Counted from the stretch's first letter, positions 25,537 to 38,242 are shown. The stretch: 64,000 nt of DNA from Piper betle (GCA_033002965.1 JAURVB010002561.1:1-64000), one strand, 5' to 3'. Notes: a model not told the origin generated them from the sequence alone. Translations and numbers: made by a program.

Positions 25537-27108
25537 TGTAAAACCCGCAACCTAAAGTCAAGATTTTATAATCACCAGCCTGTCGGTTCAACTGCTTGAC
25601 TGGTTTGATTCAGCTTTCAGAACACATGCACGAGGCCGAGGCCGACTGTGTGTGTGTGTGCCATGAGGTTTTTTGCATACCTGAGTATATGATGATAGCA
25701 TCAGCTACATACCAACAGACTGAATTATTAGTATATATGAGAGTATGTCCTGTTTACTTTATTTTGCCCAATGGATCGTAGAATTTGATTTAGGTAGTTG
25801 ATTGTATTAGGACATGTTGGTTAGGATTTTTAGTTGGGTTGGTAGCATTTAGAGCATCTCATTCAACAGATGCTAAACTTGTTTTATTTTCTATTTTTAA
25901 TTTTGATTTGCGTCCATGACACACCTTGATAGCCCTTAGATAGTTTTTAGGAGGTCTTAGAACCTACTTTACACGTAATTGGTATGATCCTAGCCGAGTG
26001 AAAATTTAGAAAAAACAAAATAAAAACCTAAACTAAGTAGATTACCTCTTTTCCCCTTCACCCTACCCAACACCTCCCTTCTCTCTCACACCGTTGACTG
26101 CCCCCTCTCCTTGCCACACCTTGCCGCCAAAAGCAGCGCCGCAGCAGCTGCTGACCTCCCACTTCTCCCTTCCCCTACCCCCTTCTTCTGACTATTTCCC
26201 CCATCCATCGGCCACACTACTGCCCTAGTCAACTATCACTTTTGCTTCTTGTACCGCTGCCAGTGACCAGCAATGCCGTCGGCCAATGGCCACCTCCAAC
26301 CGGCTTCCTTTCCTCTTCCTTTCACCTCTCTTCCCTCCCCTTCTTCTACCTTGCTCGCTCTCCTCTCTACCCACTTGACCGCCGGCCATTTCTCCTACCC
26401 CATTGTCGCTGTTGGTTGCAAGTGGTAGCCACCACTCATGTTTCCGGCCAGTAGCCGCCCTAGGCCTCAGCTTCCTACCCCCTTGCTCGGTCAGCCCTAC
26501 CCTCCCCTCTCCTCACTGTGCAGCAGTTGCAGCGGCCACCCCTTGGAAACTGTCGGCACTGTGGCCATCACCGTTGTTGTTGCCTCTTTTTTGGGTCACC
26601 GACATGTGCCTTTCTTCACCTCATCATTGTTATTCATTTGATTATTAATCATTATTGTTGCATAAATTATTGTATGAGGGCATGAATTGTGTGCTAGTTT
26701 TGTGATGAAATTAGTCCTAATTAGGATGGTTAACTATGTAAATCTTTGTAATTTAAAATATCTTGGATGGTAAATTCTTGCTGGTTGGTGGTAATACATG
26801 AAGTCTCTTAACGTAAATTCTTGCCTCGTACATACCTTGTTGAAGTTTAAAACCTTAATATTTGTTTCTAATGATTTGTGATATTATGATGTAGGAAATC
26901 ATTGATCTTTTGATGGTCATTAGGAATGGAAGTTTGATTAGTTAAATTAAAATACTTGTTAATTGGTTCACATTGTTTATGTCAAATAGATTGGGAGGTG
27001 ATTAATTCTCGAGTCATGACTAGGGTTATTAAGGAAATTAGACGTTAAATTACTTATTATCAACATAGCTGCTATTTAAATTTGTCAAGATATATTCCAA
27101 TTAGGATT

Positions 27109-27428
27109 GGTGATCAATTAATTGACATTTGATGTTAATGAGGAGCATGTCTAATTTCAATGCTAGTTCAATACATGCTTAATTGTGAATTGTGAATTAT
27201 TTTCCAATGTGGCTAGTCATACTCTTGATTGTTAGTAATATTCATCTCATTAATTATTTACTTCTTTTGGTGACCAATTAATCGACATTTGATGTTAATG
27301 AGGAGCATGCCTAATTTTCAATGCTAGTTCAATACATGCTTAATTATAAATTGTGAATTATTTTGCAGTGTGGCTAGTCATACTCATGATTGTTAGTAAT
27401 ATTCATCTCATTAATTATTTACTTCTTT
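27109..27428. repeat. Tandem duplication, 2 x 160 bp, inside an LTR
   Basis: 27109-27268 and 27269-27428 are nearly identical head-to-tail copies, starting GGTGATCAATTAATTGACAT and GGTGACCAATTAATCGACAT. A recent local duplication in the LTR is the simplest reading. Confidence 0.85.
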
Positions 27429-28085
27429 ACTATTCACAATGTTTCATGTAATGTAGCTTATCATTTCATTTTTTTTATCGATGTGGCTGTTGTATCATTA
27501 CTTTATCTAATTGGTAATTTTGTGTATTACGTCTTGCTTTGTGTAAAAGTCGTGATTATATTCATATGCATCCATTTCATACATGCATCATATAGTTAGC
27601 ACGAGCATTTGTGTGTAGTTTTGTTTATGTATGTACAGAGTAGACGCTCACTGTCTAGGCTTGGGACCTCACTTGGAGCTTCTACCAGATCTGTTAAAAC
27701 TCGCCCCTTGATTTGTCGTTCTATTCCATCCATGTTTTAATTTATAGAGCACATGACGTGTTAAGTGATTATTTTATCGGATCTCTCTTAATAGGGCTAT
27801 TTAAATGCAACATTCTTCCGGAGTTAAGAACCTTTGAGGATGAAATCCCTCAAGCTGTTTTTGGAAACTCGGACCAACCTCAAATTGCCTTTGGGCCTAT
27901 TTAAATAATCAACCTCCAAGCCTTATACATATAATATTTGTCATATTCTGTGAGCTGAGAGATGGAGAAATATACTTACCCATACCGTGAGAGGGCGCAT
28001 GTGTAAGTCACAGTGGGCTCTAGATTGGTGAGAGGGTCATTCCATTTCCAATGGTTCCTGATAACTCCACATCTTGAACTTCCTC

Positions 28086-31058
28086 TTTAACACCTCAAAT
28101 CCCGTTTGCTATTAACCGAACTGGAAATATTACGGGGGACCAAACCGATTCTCAAATTCGATTAATCAGTTCGACCTGAACTTAAGTTGAAGGGATCTTC
28201 TCTAAGCGTCATAAGATGAAAAGAATGCCATGACGAATGTATGAAATACGCAACCTATCAGGATGCTACGTGGATAATATGATAACAAAAAATCACACTC
28301 TTAATTGATTAAATATTATAAAAATCTTGTAAATAAATGAGCAGAGTTTCCCCTAAAAGTGCAATAAGGAAACCACCTTGTCCAACATCATATCATAATA
28401 TATATATGATAAATAGCAAGATATATTATCACAGCATCACATTCTGTTAACATCATAACATTTCTATATCATAATCCCTAACTGGGTCTTGACCCACATA
28501 CTATCCACATTCACATGGCCAAAAGTTTACTAACATCAAGTTTACCAACTTCATTCACAAAACAAGTTAACCATGCACTAAATATCATCAAAATATTTCA
28601 TAAAAAAATTTACACATTCACTAGCATCACAATAAAGCATCTTATTGTCAAGCATGTGTGTGTGAAAGGAAATCACTACTCATTTGTTAAGTCCAACATA
28701 TCATGTTGTGTCTGATGCTGACCTACATATATAATAGAGAAACGTCAACACGGTTGTTACTAGACAAGAAAATAACTAATATCAAACTATCAATAAGAGC
28801 TAACTCTCATGAAAAGAAAACGTGTATATACTTCACTAGAGCTCTCATAAGGGTAACTATTGATGAGCCATCGAGCATAGTTTGGACGACATCCCGAACT
28901 AACTGGTCTGATGCCTCTATCAGCATTTTCTCATTTTTTCTTCTAGTCCTTTGGGGCTACCAGTATATCCTAAACCCTCTCTGATCCTCCATATTTCTCT
29001 TGGCCCTGAGCACAAAGGCTGAGTACTCTCAAGTAGTCACCTTTAGTACCCTTTGAACCAAATGTCTGATGTGCATTGTACTAAATAGTACCCGTAAACC
29101 CCACATTCCTTCGGGTGTGAGGAACTCAAAATGTAGGTTGTCAGGATCCCTCAAGAATATAACAACCCTCTCACTAATCCAAAGCCTACTGTGATTGGCA
29201 CGTGCACCCACTCATGGTACGTGCAAGTCGGTTTCACCATCTCTCGTCTCACTAAAAACTCGATAAAATCATATATAGGCCTAAGAAGGGATTTAATATA
29301 TTAGGCCCGAAGGCAACTTGATGTGGATCTTGTTTTCGAAATCAGACTCGAGGATCTCATCCTCAAGGGTTATTAATCACGAAAATTGGTTTTGTTAAAA
29401 TGACCCCATGTTAAGTGTGGTCTGATAAATCAACCACTTAACATGTCCTGCAACAATATAAGAGATCGACAAACAAGAGTACAAGACCTAATTGGACCTG
29501 GTAGAAACTCCAAGCGGGGTATCGTGCCTATGCGGCAAGCTCCTACACCGAACCTACACAAATAGGACTAAATTCTAAAGCCCATGTGCGCCCATATGAT
29601 GCATGAATGACAAGATGGATAAATCAAACAACACTATGACAATCATGTCTATCCTGATCAATCCAAACAAACCCTAATCATCTGGACAATATAATCATGT
29701 GCAACTATATGATACCGAGATAACATGATAATATTTCAGGCAACACTCAACCAAGTAAAGTAACCTTAATAATCATGTAATATACGTGTGATAAATTCAA
29801 ATGTCATGGTAATGCAATTAAATTCAAATGTCATCACTAATCAAATATAACTATTATTATACAATAATTTCATCAATTGATACTTAGTCATATGAATCTA
29901 TATTCCTAAGTGATCATACCATCAACATCACAAATTTATTGATATGTACTTAAACATAACCATTAACTAAATAAATATCATAATTTTCATAATCAAACTA
30001 ATACTCAATTATGACAAATTAATCATTAGAACTAGATGTATAATTCACGACTTTAACTATCTAATATTAATTAACAGAAAATATCGACAAGCACATATTT
30101 TTAATTAACTAATCAAATATTTTCCATAATTACAACAACATAAGTATTCACAATAACAAGCAATAAATCTCAAGATCCTAAAATCAGTACACAAATCAAA
30201 GTTATGAATATAACCACAATGATGTACACACTAATGATGATCAATCATATAAGATGAAATAAAAATTAAATCATATACCTAAGTCGGCGATCACACAACG
30301 ATGGCGGCGACGACCACGGTTGCCGTGAGGAGTGAGATGGTGGCTATGATTGTTGTCCCCCGAGCGAAGTCGGCAATGGGGGAGTGGCTCGATGTGGCCA
30401 GAGCACCACTAGCAGGCAATGACGGCAAGTTGCCGGTGGCGGCCGTGTGTTGTGGCTGACTAGGGAAGGAACGGTTAAGACGGTGATGTCAACTAGGGAA
30501 AAGAGAGTAGGGCTAGGGGAGGTAAGGTCAGCTAGGGGCCGGACGGTGTGGCCAGCGGCTGTGCGGGACTGGCCGGTGGCGGCACTAGTCACTGGCAATA
30601 GTGCGTGCAAGTGGCGACCTCAACTCACTTGTGGTTGCTTTGCATGTCGTCGCATAGGCCAGGAAAGGGTCCTGAAGGAGGAAAGAAGGGCTCGGGAGGG
30701 TCACCAGAGGTCGTCACCGGAGTTGGTGGCCGGCGGCGATGCCTGCAAGGTGGTAGCAAGGGGTGGCCGTGAAGGAAAACGGGGAGAAGGGAAGGAAGAC
30801 GAGGGAGGAAAGGAGGTGGAGTCAGGCAGCGGCTAAGGGCGAGGGGAGGTCACCTGGGTGGTGGTTGCAGGAGGCGGCAAGGGTGGTCGCTGGTGAGGAT
30901 TGGGGAGTGATGGAAAGAAGAAGGTTAGGGAAGAAGAAGAAACAGGTTGGGGGCAATTTTGTAAATAAAACTTGACTCGCTCCCTACTAGAATCAATAAT
31001 AATAAATAAATTCTAAAAAATATAAAATAAATATGATAAAATACTATAAAATAAGACA
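28086..31058 (-). mobile_element. Antisense LTR copy, truncated at its 5' end
   Basis: Sequence order matches the antisense LTR at 31170-33756: a degenerate terminus TTTAACACC at 28086, the conserved LTR segment in reverse (29010-29570), a G-rich block (30345-30950) and the edge GGGGGCAATTTTGTAAATAA followed by TTGACTCG repeats. The outer part (TGTAAAACC end) is missing. With the next LTR it may represent the 3' LTR of one element that lost nearly all of its interior. Confidence 0.5.
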
Positions 31059-31153
31059 AAAAAAGAGAAATATACCTATCAGCTTGACTCTGAGCATATC
31101 TTGTACACACATGACTTGTATTGGCATCTTCTATCTTAATCGACTAAGAGCCA

Positions 31154-31165
31154 GCTTTGATACCA
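31154..31165 (-). other. Primer-binding site (tRNA-iMet type)
   Basis: On the minus strand TGGTATCAAAGC begins four bases after the LTR end. The usual initiator-tRNA-Met complementary site in plant retroelements is TGGTATCAGAGC, so there is one mismatch. It fixes the orientation of the element as minus. Confidence 0.65.
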
Positions 31166-31169
31166 TGCT

Positions 31170-33756
31170 TGTAACACCCCAAATATGGTTTGCTATTAAC
31201 CAAACTTAAAATGTTACTAGGGACCAAACCAATTCTCAATTTGATTAATTTGGTCAACCTAAACTTAAGTGGAAGGGACTTACTCTAAGCGTTAAAAGAT
31301 GAAAAGCATGCCACAATGAATGTATGAAATGCACAATCTAGTATGACACTACATAAATGATATGACAACAAAGAAAATCAAAAGAAATCACACCGCAATT
31401 GAATTAAATATTATAAAAATTGCATAAATAGACGTACAAAATTTCCCCTAAATGTGTAATAAGAAAACCATATATATATATATATATAAAAGAAATAACA
31501 AGATATTTCAGATTCTACCATTATCATAACATTCCCAATTCATGATAGTGATTGGGTCTTGACCCACCTACCATTCACATTCACATGTCCAAAAGTTAGC
31601 TAACTTCAAGATTACCACTTCATTCACAAAATAAGTCAACCATGCACTAAAAAACATCAAAATACTTATCAATAGTTTTACATAATCACCAACATCACAA
31701 ATAAGCATCTTATCGCCAGGCATGTGTTTGTACAAAGATGTCACTAGTCATTCATCAAGTCAGGTATATTCTGCTGTGTCTAATGCTCACCTAAATATAT
31801 AATAGAAAATTGTTAACAACGGTTATCACTATTCCAGAAAAATAACTAATAACAAACTATTTATGAGAGCTAACTCATATGAAAAAAACATGCATATACT
31901 TCACCAGAACTCTCATAAGCGTAACTACTGAGGAGCCATCGAATTATAGTCTAGATGGCATCCCGAAGTGACTAGTTTGATGCATTTCTCGGCATTTTTT
32001 CATTTTTCTTTTGGTCCCTCGAGACTACTAGTATATCCTAAACCCTCTTTGATCCTCCATATTTCTCGTGTCCTTGAGTACAAAGGCCGAGTACTCTCAG
32101 GCTGTCGCCTTTAGTACCCTTTTTAACTACATGTCTAGACATGCGCTGTACTAAACAGTACCTGTAAACCCCACGTTTCTCTGGTGTGAGGAACTCAAAA
32201 CACAGGTTATCAGGATCCCTTGAGAATGGAAGAACCCTCTCACTAATTTAGAGCTCGCTGTGACTGGCACGTGCACCCGCTCATGGTACGTGCGAGTCAA
32301 TTTCACCATTTCTAGTCTCACAGAAAACTCGATAAAAATCTTATATAGGGCTAGGAAGGGATTTAATATTTAAGGCCCGAAGGCAACTTGCAGTGGATCT
32401 TGTTTTTGAAATCAGACTCGAGGGTTATTAATTCTAGAAACCGGTTCGTTAAAATAGCCCATGTTAAGTGGGGTTCGATAAATCAACCACTTAACATGTC
32501 CTGCAATATACAATCCAAATCAACAATAGAAGAGATAGACAATCAAGAGTGTGAACCCTAAATAGACCTAGTAGAAGCTCCAAATGGGCTACTGTGCCTA
32601 TGCGGCAAACTCCTACACCGAACCTACACAAACAGTACTAAATTGTAAAGCCCATGTACTCCCATATGATGCATGAATGAAATGATGGATAAAGAAATTA
32701 ACATTAGGGCAAGCATGCATATCCTGATCAATCCAACAAATCCTAATAATCATGTCATATAAATCTATATTCCTAGGTGATCATGTCATTAACATCACGA
32801 ATTTGTTAATATGAAATTTAAACATATCAATTAATTAAATAAAGATCATAATCTTTGATAATCTAGCTAGAGAAATTTGAGATTGGCTAGGGGGAAGCGT
32901 TTGTGTGGTTGGGGCGGTGCGAGGCTGGCTGGGGGCGGCACTAGTCGCTGGCAAATATGCATGCAAGTGGCAGCCCTGTTTTTAGCATGGTTCACTGTTC
33001 ATGTTGTTGCACATGCCGGGGAAAGGTCGGGACGAACGAGGGAAGGGCTTGGGAGGGTCGCAAGAGGTCATTGTTGGCATTGGTGGTCGGCGGTGACACA
33101 TGCAGGCGGTAGTGGTGGCAACTGTAAGTGGAAAACAAAGAGAGGAGGAGGAAGTGAAGAAAGGAAATAGGGGTCGGGGTGAGGCGCAGTTGACGGCAAG
33201 GGCGGTCACCGAGGTGGTGGTGGTCGGTGGCGGCGAGGGCGGTTGCCGGTGGAGCAAGGGGAGAAGAAAAAATAAGTCGGGTGGCTTGGAGGAGGAAATA
33301 GGGGAGGAAGAAGAAGGTAAGTCGGGGGCAGTTTTGTAATTAAAACTTGACTCAATTCCAATTCGAATCAATAATAATAATTAAATTCTAAAAAATATAA
33401 AATGAATATGATAAAATTATATAAATTAAAATATACTCAAATAAATAAAATAACATGTTCTAAACTTACCAACCCACCCACAAGTTCTATCTAACACATC
33501 CTAAATTCACAAATGACCTAATTCTAATTTCTACGGTCTAATGCATGAAATTAAAAATCTGGCATACTATCGTATATTTTGATAACTCATTTTCCTGTTG
33601 TGTTACTGACGTTATCATCATACACTCAGGTATACTTGACCCTTCATGACTCATAACACACAGCCAACCTCGGCTCGGTGCAAGTGTTCTGAAATTGACT
33701 AGACTAATCGATCGGTTCATGAGTATAAAACCCTGACTGGAGTCACGGGTTTTACA
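31170..33756 (-). mobile_element. Antisense LTR (5' LTR) with adjacent primer site
   Basis: The termini are TGTAACACC (31170) and GGTTTTACA (ending 33756); read on the minus strand they are TGTAAAACCC...GGGGTGTTACA. Inside are a G-rich core (32880-33330), the edge GGGGGCAGTTTTGTAATTAA with TTGACTC repeats, and the conserved segment at 32090-32620. A primer-binding-site candidate lies directly beyond the inner edge, so this is a 5' LTR rather than a solo LTR. Confidence 0.6.
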
Positions 33757-33906
33757 TTAGTATTTTTTTGTCATGAGACACCTAGAGAGTCTAGGTCCTT
33801 TCCGCTTAGGTTTGGGTCGACCAACTTAATCGAAGTAAGGGTTGGTCCAATTCTACTGTAACAATTCCAATTCGATTTGAGAGTGAACTAGATTTGGGAT
33901 GTTACA

Positions 33907-34250
33907 TAGAGGGCTTAGGATATGTACTTTTTCCCGAGAGTGGGACTAACTATTGTCGAGAGAGGCATTTATCAAAATGACACAACACCAGCTCAATTCA
34001 AGATGCCACCTAATCTATAGCTTGATGACCCCTTAGTATACGCCCTTTGAGTGTTCCTATGATGTGTTATATATTGGTTTTCCTTCCTCGTGGAAGTTAT
34101 ATTTTACTTGCTAGTTTGTATTATTTATTTTTTGGGTCAGTGACATTCATTGCTCATGGTTTTCCTCTTATAGGTTTTGTGTTCATATGTATTGGGTCAG
34201 TCTTGGTGGAAGGGTAGATAGTTGCTACACACACTTGTACTCAGTGCACC
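33907..34250 (+). mobile_element. LTR, family A, continuation
   Basis: GGGCTTAGGATATGTACTTTTTC aligns loosely with 20299-20330, and GGGTCAGTGACATTCATTGCTC with the GGACCAGTAACACTCGTTATG segment at about 20502-20522. It therefore continues the LTR interrupted at 25537. The right limit is not defined. Confidence 0.4.
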
Positions 34251-34774
34251 TTTGTTTTCTTTCATTCTTTTGTAGTGTTCGATGTGTGTTCATGTATATT
34301 TATTTGATGTATGCTCTAACTCACTTATGTAGCAACAGATCAAACATGATATCAAATCTCTTAATGAGACACTCAAATTTCAGCTTCAACAAATATTTTA
34401 ATATAGTTATTCCCTTATTTTATTTATTTATATTTTGTTTTTGCTATGTATTGAGTGTTCACATGTTGTGTCATTGCATGTAGTTTTTTATAAGGTTGTT
34501 GTGTGCATTCATTCATCTTTTCATGTTGTGCTATTTGTGCATTAGCGGTGTCTTCATTTCTCGTGACACCAGAAAGGTTGTTTCGGTCTGTTCCTCGTTC
34601 AAGTCTTTCATATTAATCTATTTAGACGTGACTCTTCTTTACATTTTAGGCAAAATAATTATGAAAGTATTTTTTTTCCTATATTTTCTTGGAAATCAAC
34701 TAAACATAAATGCAAAAAATATATAAAATATATATGTTTTTTCACATTTTTTCTCACAACCAAGGTCTCCTCCA
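34251..34774. other. AT-rich spacer without recognised gene
   Basis: Short open frames rich in Phe, Cys and Ser reflect T-rich composition and match no family that can be named. It may be decayed LTR sequence. Confidence 0.35.
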
Positions 34775-37116
34775 TATATATATATATATATACGGTCGCG
34801 CTGCAATGCATTGCCCTTTTTGGCAACGCATGCAGCGTGGGCCGCTGGATCGAAATCTAGAGGCCCATAGACCCCCCTCCCCTCCCCCCATGACCGCCCG
34901 CACCCGCTCCAAGGCATGACCACAACTACCCCCCTCCGCCACCTCCCCCCCACCAGCCGCCCCCTACGAAGACCATGACCACCCCTGTCCGTAGTGGCCC
35001 CCTGCCACCACCCGTCGTCGTGGCCCCCCGCTAGCACCCACCATCGCAGCCCCCGCCAACATCTAACCACCGCTCTTGCTACCACCACCACCACCACCCC
35101 CGCCATCGCTCGCCGCCGTGACTCTGAGTCAATTCAATAAAAAATTGACTCGGTCTTGACTTGAGTAAATAAAAACTTGACTCGGTCTCGACTCGAGTCA
35201 ATAAAAACTTGACTTGGTCCTGACTCAAGTCAATATTACGAAATAATGCATCCTAACTCAGTAAACGGTTGTAAAATTAATTTTACGATCAACTATAAAT
35301 TAAAAAAATGACATACTCTTACATATTCTGATAATATTTAAATTATGTTCATGAATTCGGAAACCCATTAGAAGCAAAACACATAAGAGCCATGTCATTT
35401 AATTTTCTTCCACATGATGAATACAAGTACAAACCATGAAAGATCATGCCCACGAATAGACTACATATATATAGTCCTTCCAGATTCGGAGCTATCATAG
35501 TCGTTCTACATCACTGCTTTGAGATTTGCCATCACTGCACCAATGCCCCTGAATAGACTCTATGACTCCACTTTCAGATGGAACATTTTTTTGCCTAAAT
35601 ATTTATAAACAAAACATTGAAAATAATCACATAAATTATATATAACAAAGATCAAAGCAAGGGTTGTGTTAGGAAACATTACCAATGTGCTATAATTACA
35701 AGGCAAGTGCATTTATCATGCCCAACTCCCCGTTTATTGCAACCATGGCATAACCTATCTTTTACCATATGGTCCACTACAAGTTCTTTACCACTCTTCC
35801 ATATTTTACCACTTCCTTTTGTCTTTGATTGTACCGGTGGATGTACTTGTATTCCATAATGTGGAACATCTACCACATCTTCTACCAATTTCTCTATCTC
35901 CAAAAGTTTTTGCTTGGCGAGGTCAAATTTCTCAAATTATAAATATGCCTGTTTGGTCCATCGATTAAATATACAATGCAATTCTTTCAAATTAAAGAAT
36001 TAAGTTTTGTTGCAATCACCACGAAGTTCCACTCCATCACCATCAAAAACAACTTCCTTTGCTATTTCAATTATCCATCTCTTCATGATATAGCGTTGAC
36101 GAAAAATATCACCTCATTCAATCTCAGTACATACAGCAAATGCCTACATGGAATACCTTCACTTTCAACAGTTGACAACTACATGTGCATCTACTATCAA
36201 CTCCTTTGTAAGTAACATGTACAACCAACTCTTTATTATTTCTACAACATGTTACATTAAACTGTTTAACATCGTCCCCATCTAATTTCTTATGAGATGA
36301 GCAACAAACCAAACTGTATTGTAGTTCTTCTTGAAACTTATAAAACATTTTTCGAGTATAAACCATTGTCATCTTACATTCCATCTTGAATAGAGTGACC
36401 AATTTGGGGCTTTTATATGAGTTTTCATAAGATTCTTTTACCTCGTTCAATCTCTGTCTTTTGATAACTCTCTCAAATCTATGTATAAACTCAATAACGC
36501 TATTCTTTTTGTTCACATACCTTGAGTAAAATCAATTTTGAGATTCACTTCGTTGCAAACTTCTTATGCCAGGCAAAAGTATACCTTTATACACAAAGAC
36601 CCACTCCATTGTTTAGAAAATTTACTATTTAATTTAATCAAATGATTATAAATGCTCTCACTAAAGCCCATTAAAAAAATAATAAATTCAACAAAACTTC
36701 AATATCGTTAAAAAATAGCCCACCTCGACGCAGCAAGATCGGCATGTCAAGGCGTCTGGGGGAAGGGGGCCGCGATAGGGGAGAGGGCCGGCGGGGCGGG
36801 GGGGGAGGGAGGGGGAGTGCAGGGGGCAGCAGGTGGGGGGGTAGGGAGTCAAAGCCGGGGCCCGGGGGGAGGGGGGTCCGCAGGGAGGCGACTAAGTGGT
36901 CTGGTGGCCGGGGGTAGGGGCATTTTAAAGCCGTTAGTGGGTGGGAGGGAGGGAGGGAGGGCGGGCGAGCGGGCGGGCAGGTCGGGCAGGGAGGGGGGGT
37001 GTCTGTGGGTTATTGGATTTTGATCCAGCGGCCCACGATGCATGCGCTACAATGCACTACCAAAAAGTGGCAGCGCATTGTAGACATATCGTGTGTGTGT
37101 ATATATATATATATAT
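34775..37116. mobile_element. (TA)n-flanked foldback-like element, copy 4, enclosing a FAR1/MULE-like remnant
   Basis: Left end: (TA)9 at 34775-34792; a hairpin at 34799-34837 (15 paired bases, one bulge, one mismatch, CTTTTT loop); a palindrome at 34838-34867; a C-rich core to about 35105; and a short TTGACTCG array at 35110-35250. Right end, in mirror order: a G-rich core at 36740-37000, a palindrome at 37005-37036, a hairpin at 37047-37083 (14 pairs, two mismatches) and (TA)8 at 37101-37116. Between the ends lies a decayed FAR1/MULE-type coding region. That both ends belong to one element is inferred from orientation and module order. Confidence 0.6.
35495..36620 (-). pseudogene. FAR1-related / MULE transposase-like C-terminal remnant
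   Basis: On the minus strand, from about 36620, there is a WVFVYKG...LQRSESQN region, an in-frame stop, then the FAR1-type stretch YVNKKNSVIEF...IYTRKMF-like (VYTRKMFYKFQEE). A SWIM-type zinc finger follows (CTCSCQ...HVGIC, about 36125-36180), then after a frameshift an RQRYIMKRWI block. Further down is a zinc knuckle CHGCNKRGVGHDKC (about 35705-35745). A plausible last intron (35682-35595, GT/AG) joins a final exon ending at 35495. At least three in-frame stops and one or more frameshifts make it a pseudogene. FAR1-related factors derive from MULE transposases, so host gene fragment and transposase remnant cannot be told apart. It is enclosed by the copy-4 element ends. Confidence 0.7.
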
Positions 37117-38240
37117 ACACACAGCCATTTCGGGCTAAGATCCGTCTACATTTATATAATTTTTCAAAGCGTTCGCTTTTAAATATTGGTGACGAGTAAT
37201 TTGTAATTTTTCTCTTTCGTTCGTCATAAAAAGATGCCCATGTCTTAATAGCTCTCAAAAATGTCCCCCTTTTTATTAACAACATAAACTATCATACAAA
37301 TTGTATCTGATGCCACTCTTTTAGGGGTTGGACTAAGATTAAATTTCTAAGCGGTTAGGGTTAGAGAAATGGGTAATCTCATTTGTATCCGGGTTTAAAT
37401 TTGCATTAATAGGTCAATTAAATTAGTATTTTAAGTGATTTACCATCCAACCCAAAAATATTACAAGATAGTTAATCAAATTACACATCTCCCGCTGATA
37501 TAAATCTGATTCACAAGTTGGTGTGCTTAAAAAATAAAATATAAAATTAAAAAGATTCACACTAGATTTATAATTTAAACTCATTAAAAACATAATAACA
37601 TTCACAATAAATTTATAATAAAACATTATTCATGTTATCAATCTACTTTAATAGTATAAATTAAATTAACAATTTCACTAACCCCCTCTAAATGGTTATA
37701 GGGGGTGCTTATCAGGCGAGTTGAGTCGAGTTTTACTCCACTCAAGCTTAATTCGTTTGATTTCGAATTAGAGTAGAACTAAAAAAATATTTGAATCGAT
37801 TCTAGCTTGAGAGTTCAAGCTAGCTTTATTTTTTCATTTATTACTTCTATTTTTTTGTATAATTCACATTAAAATTAAATTTATAATTAAAATATCTCAA
37901 CTTTGATATAATTATATATAAAAGATAATTTAATCATGTATAAATTTATTTAAATTTGATATCATATAATAATATTTTATAATTTAGTTATATTTATATA
38001 AAAAAACTTAAGATAAATATAATTAAAATTTTTATTTTTTATATAAATTATCGAGCTTTGAATTGGACTGAGGTTTAGAAATATAAACGAGGTTTGTTTA
38101 ATATTGAGTTTTTGAGTAGACTCTTCTCAAATTTTTTATCGAGTTAAATCAAATTTAATCGAAATTTAAATAACCAAAGTTCTATACACCGAGTAGACAC
38201 GTGTGCTTTAGAGTTGGGTTTGGGTTTTAAGGGAATTCAG
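37117..38240. other. Intergenic spacer upstream of the PRCC gene
   Basis: AT-rich with no recognised gene. Positions 37700-38170 carry GAGTTGAGTCGAG- and ATCGAGTT-type sequence of the style found in short plant DNA-element repeats, but clear termini were not found. Confidence 0.4.
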
Positions 38241-38242
38241 GT

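Larger units (their letters stand above)
25537..33906 (+). mobile_element. LTR, plus orientation, interrupted by an antisense element
   Basis: It starts TGTAAAACCC at 25537 and ends GGATGTTACA at 33906. The flanks GAGAG (25532-25536) and TAGAG (33907-33911) are a near-match for a 5-bp duplication. The left part contains a C-rich core (26040-26620), a 160-bp tandem duplication and the conserved LTR segment (27640-28085). The right part (about 33775-33906) is the typical LTR end. Between them lies the antisense element at 28086-33756. The open frames in the C-rich core are not credible genes. Confidence 0.5.

Noticed and set aside
30447..30975. Open frames in the G-rich antisense LTR core
   Set aside because: The same region is a conserved noncoding module of several LTR copies; the frames are not conserved between copies.
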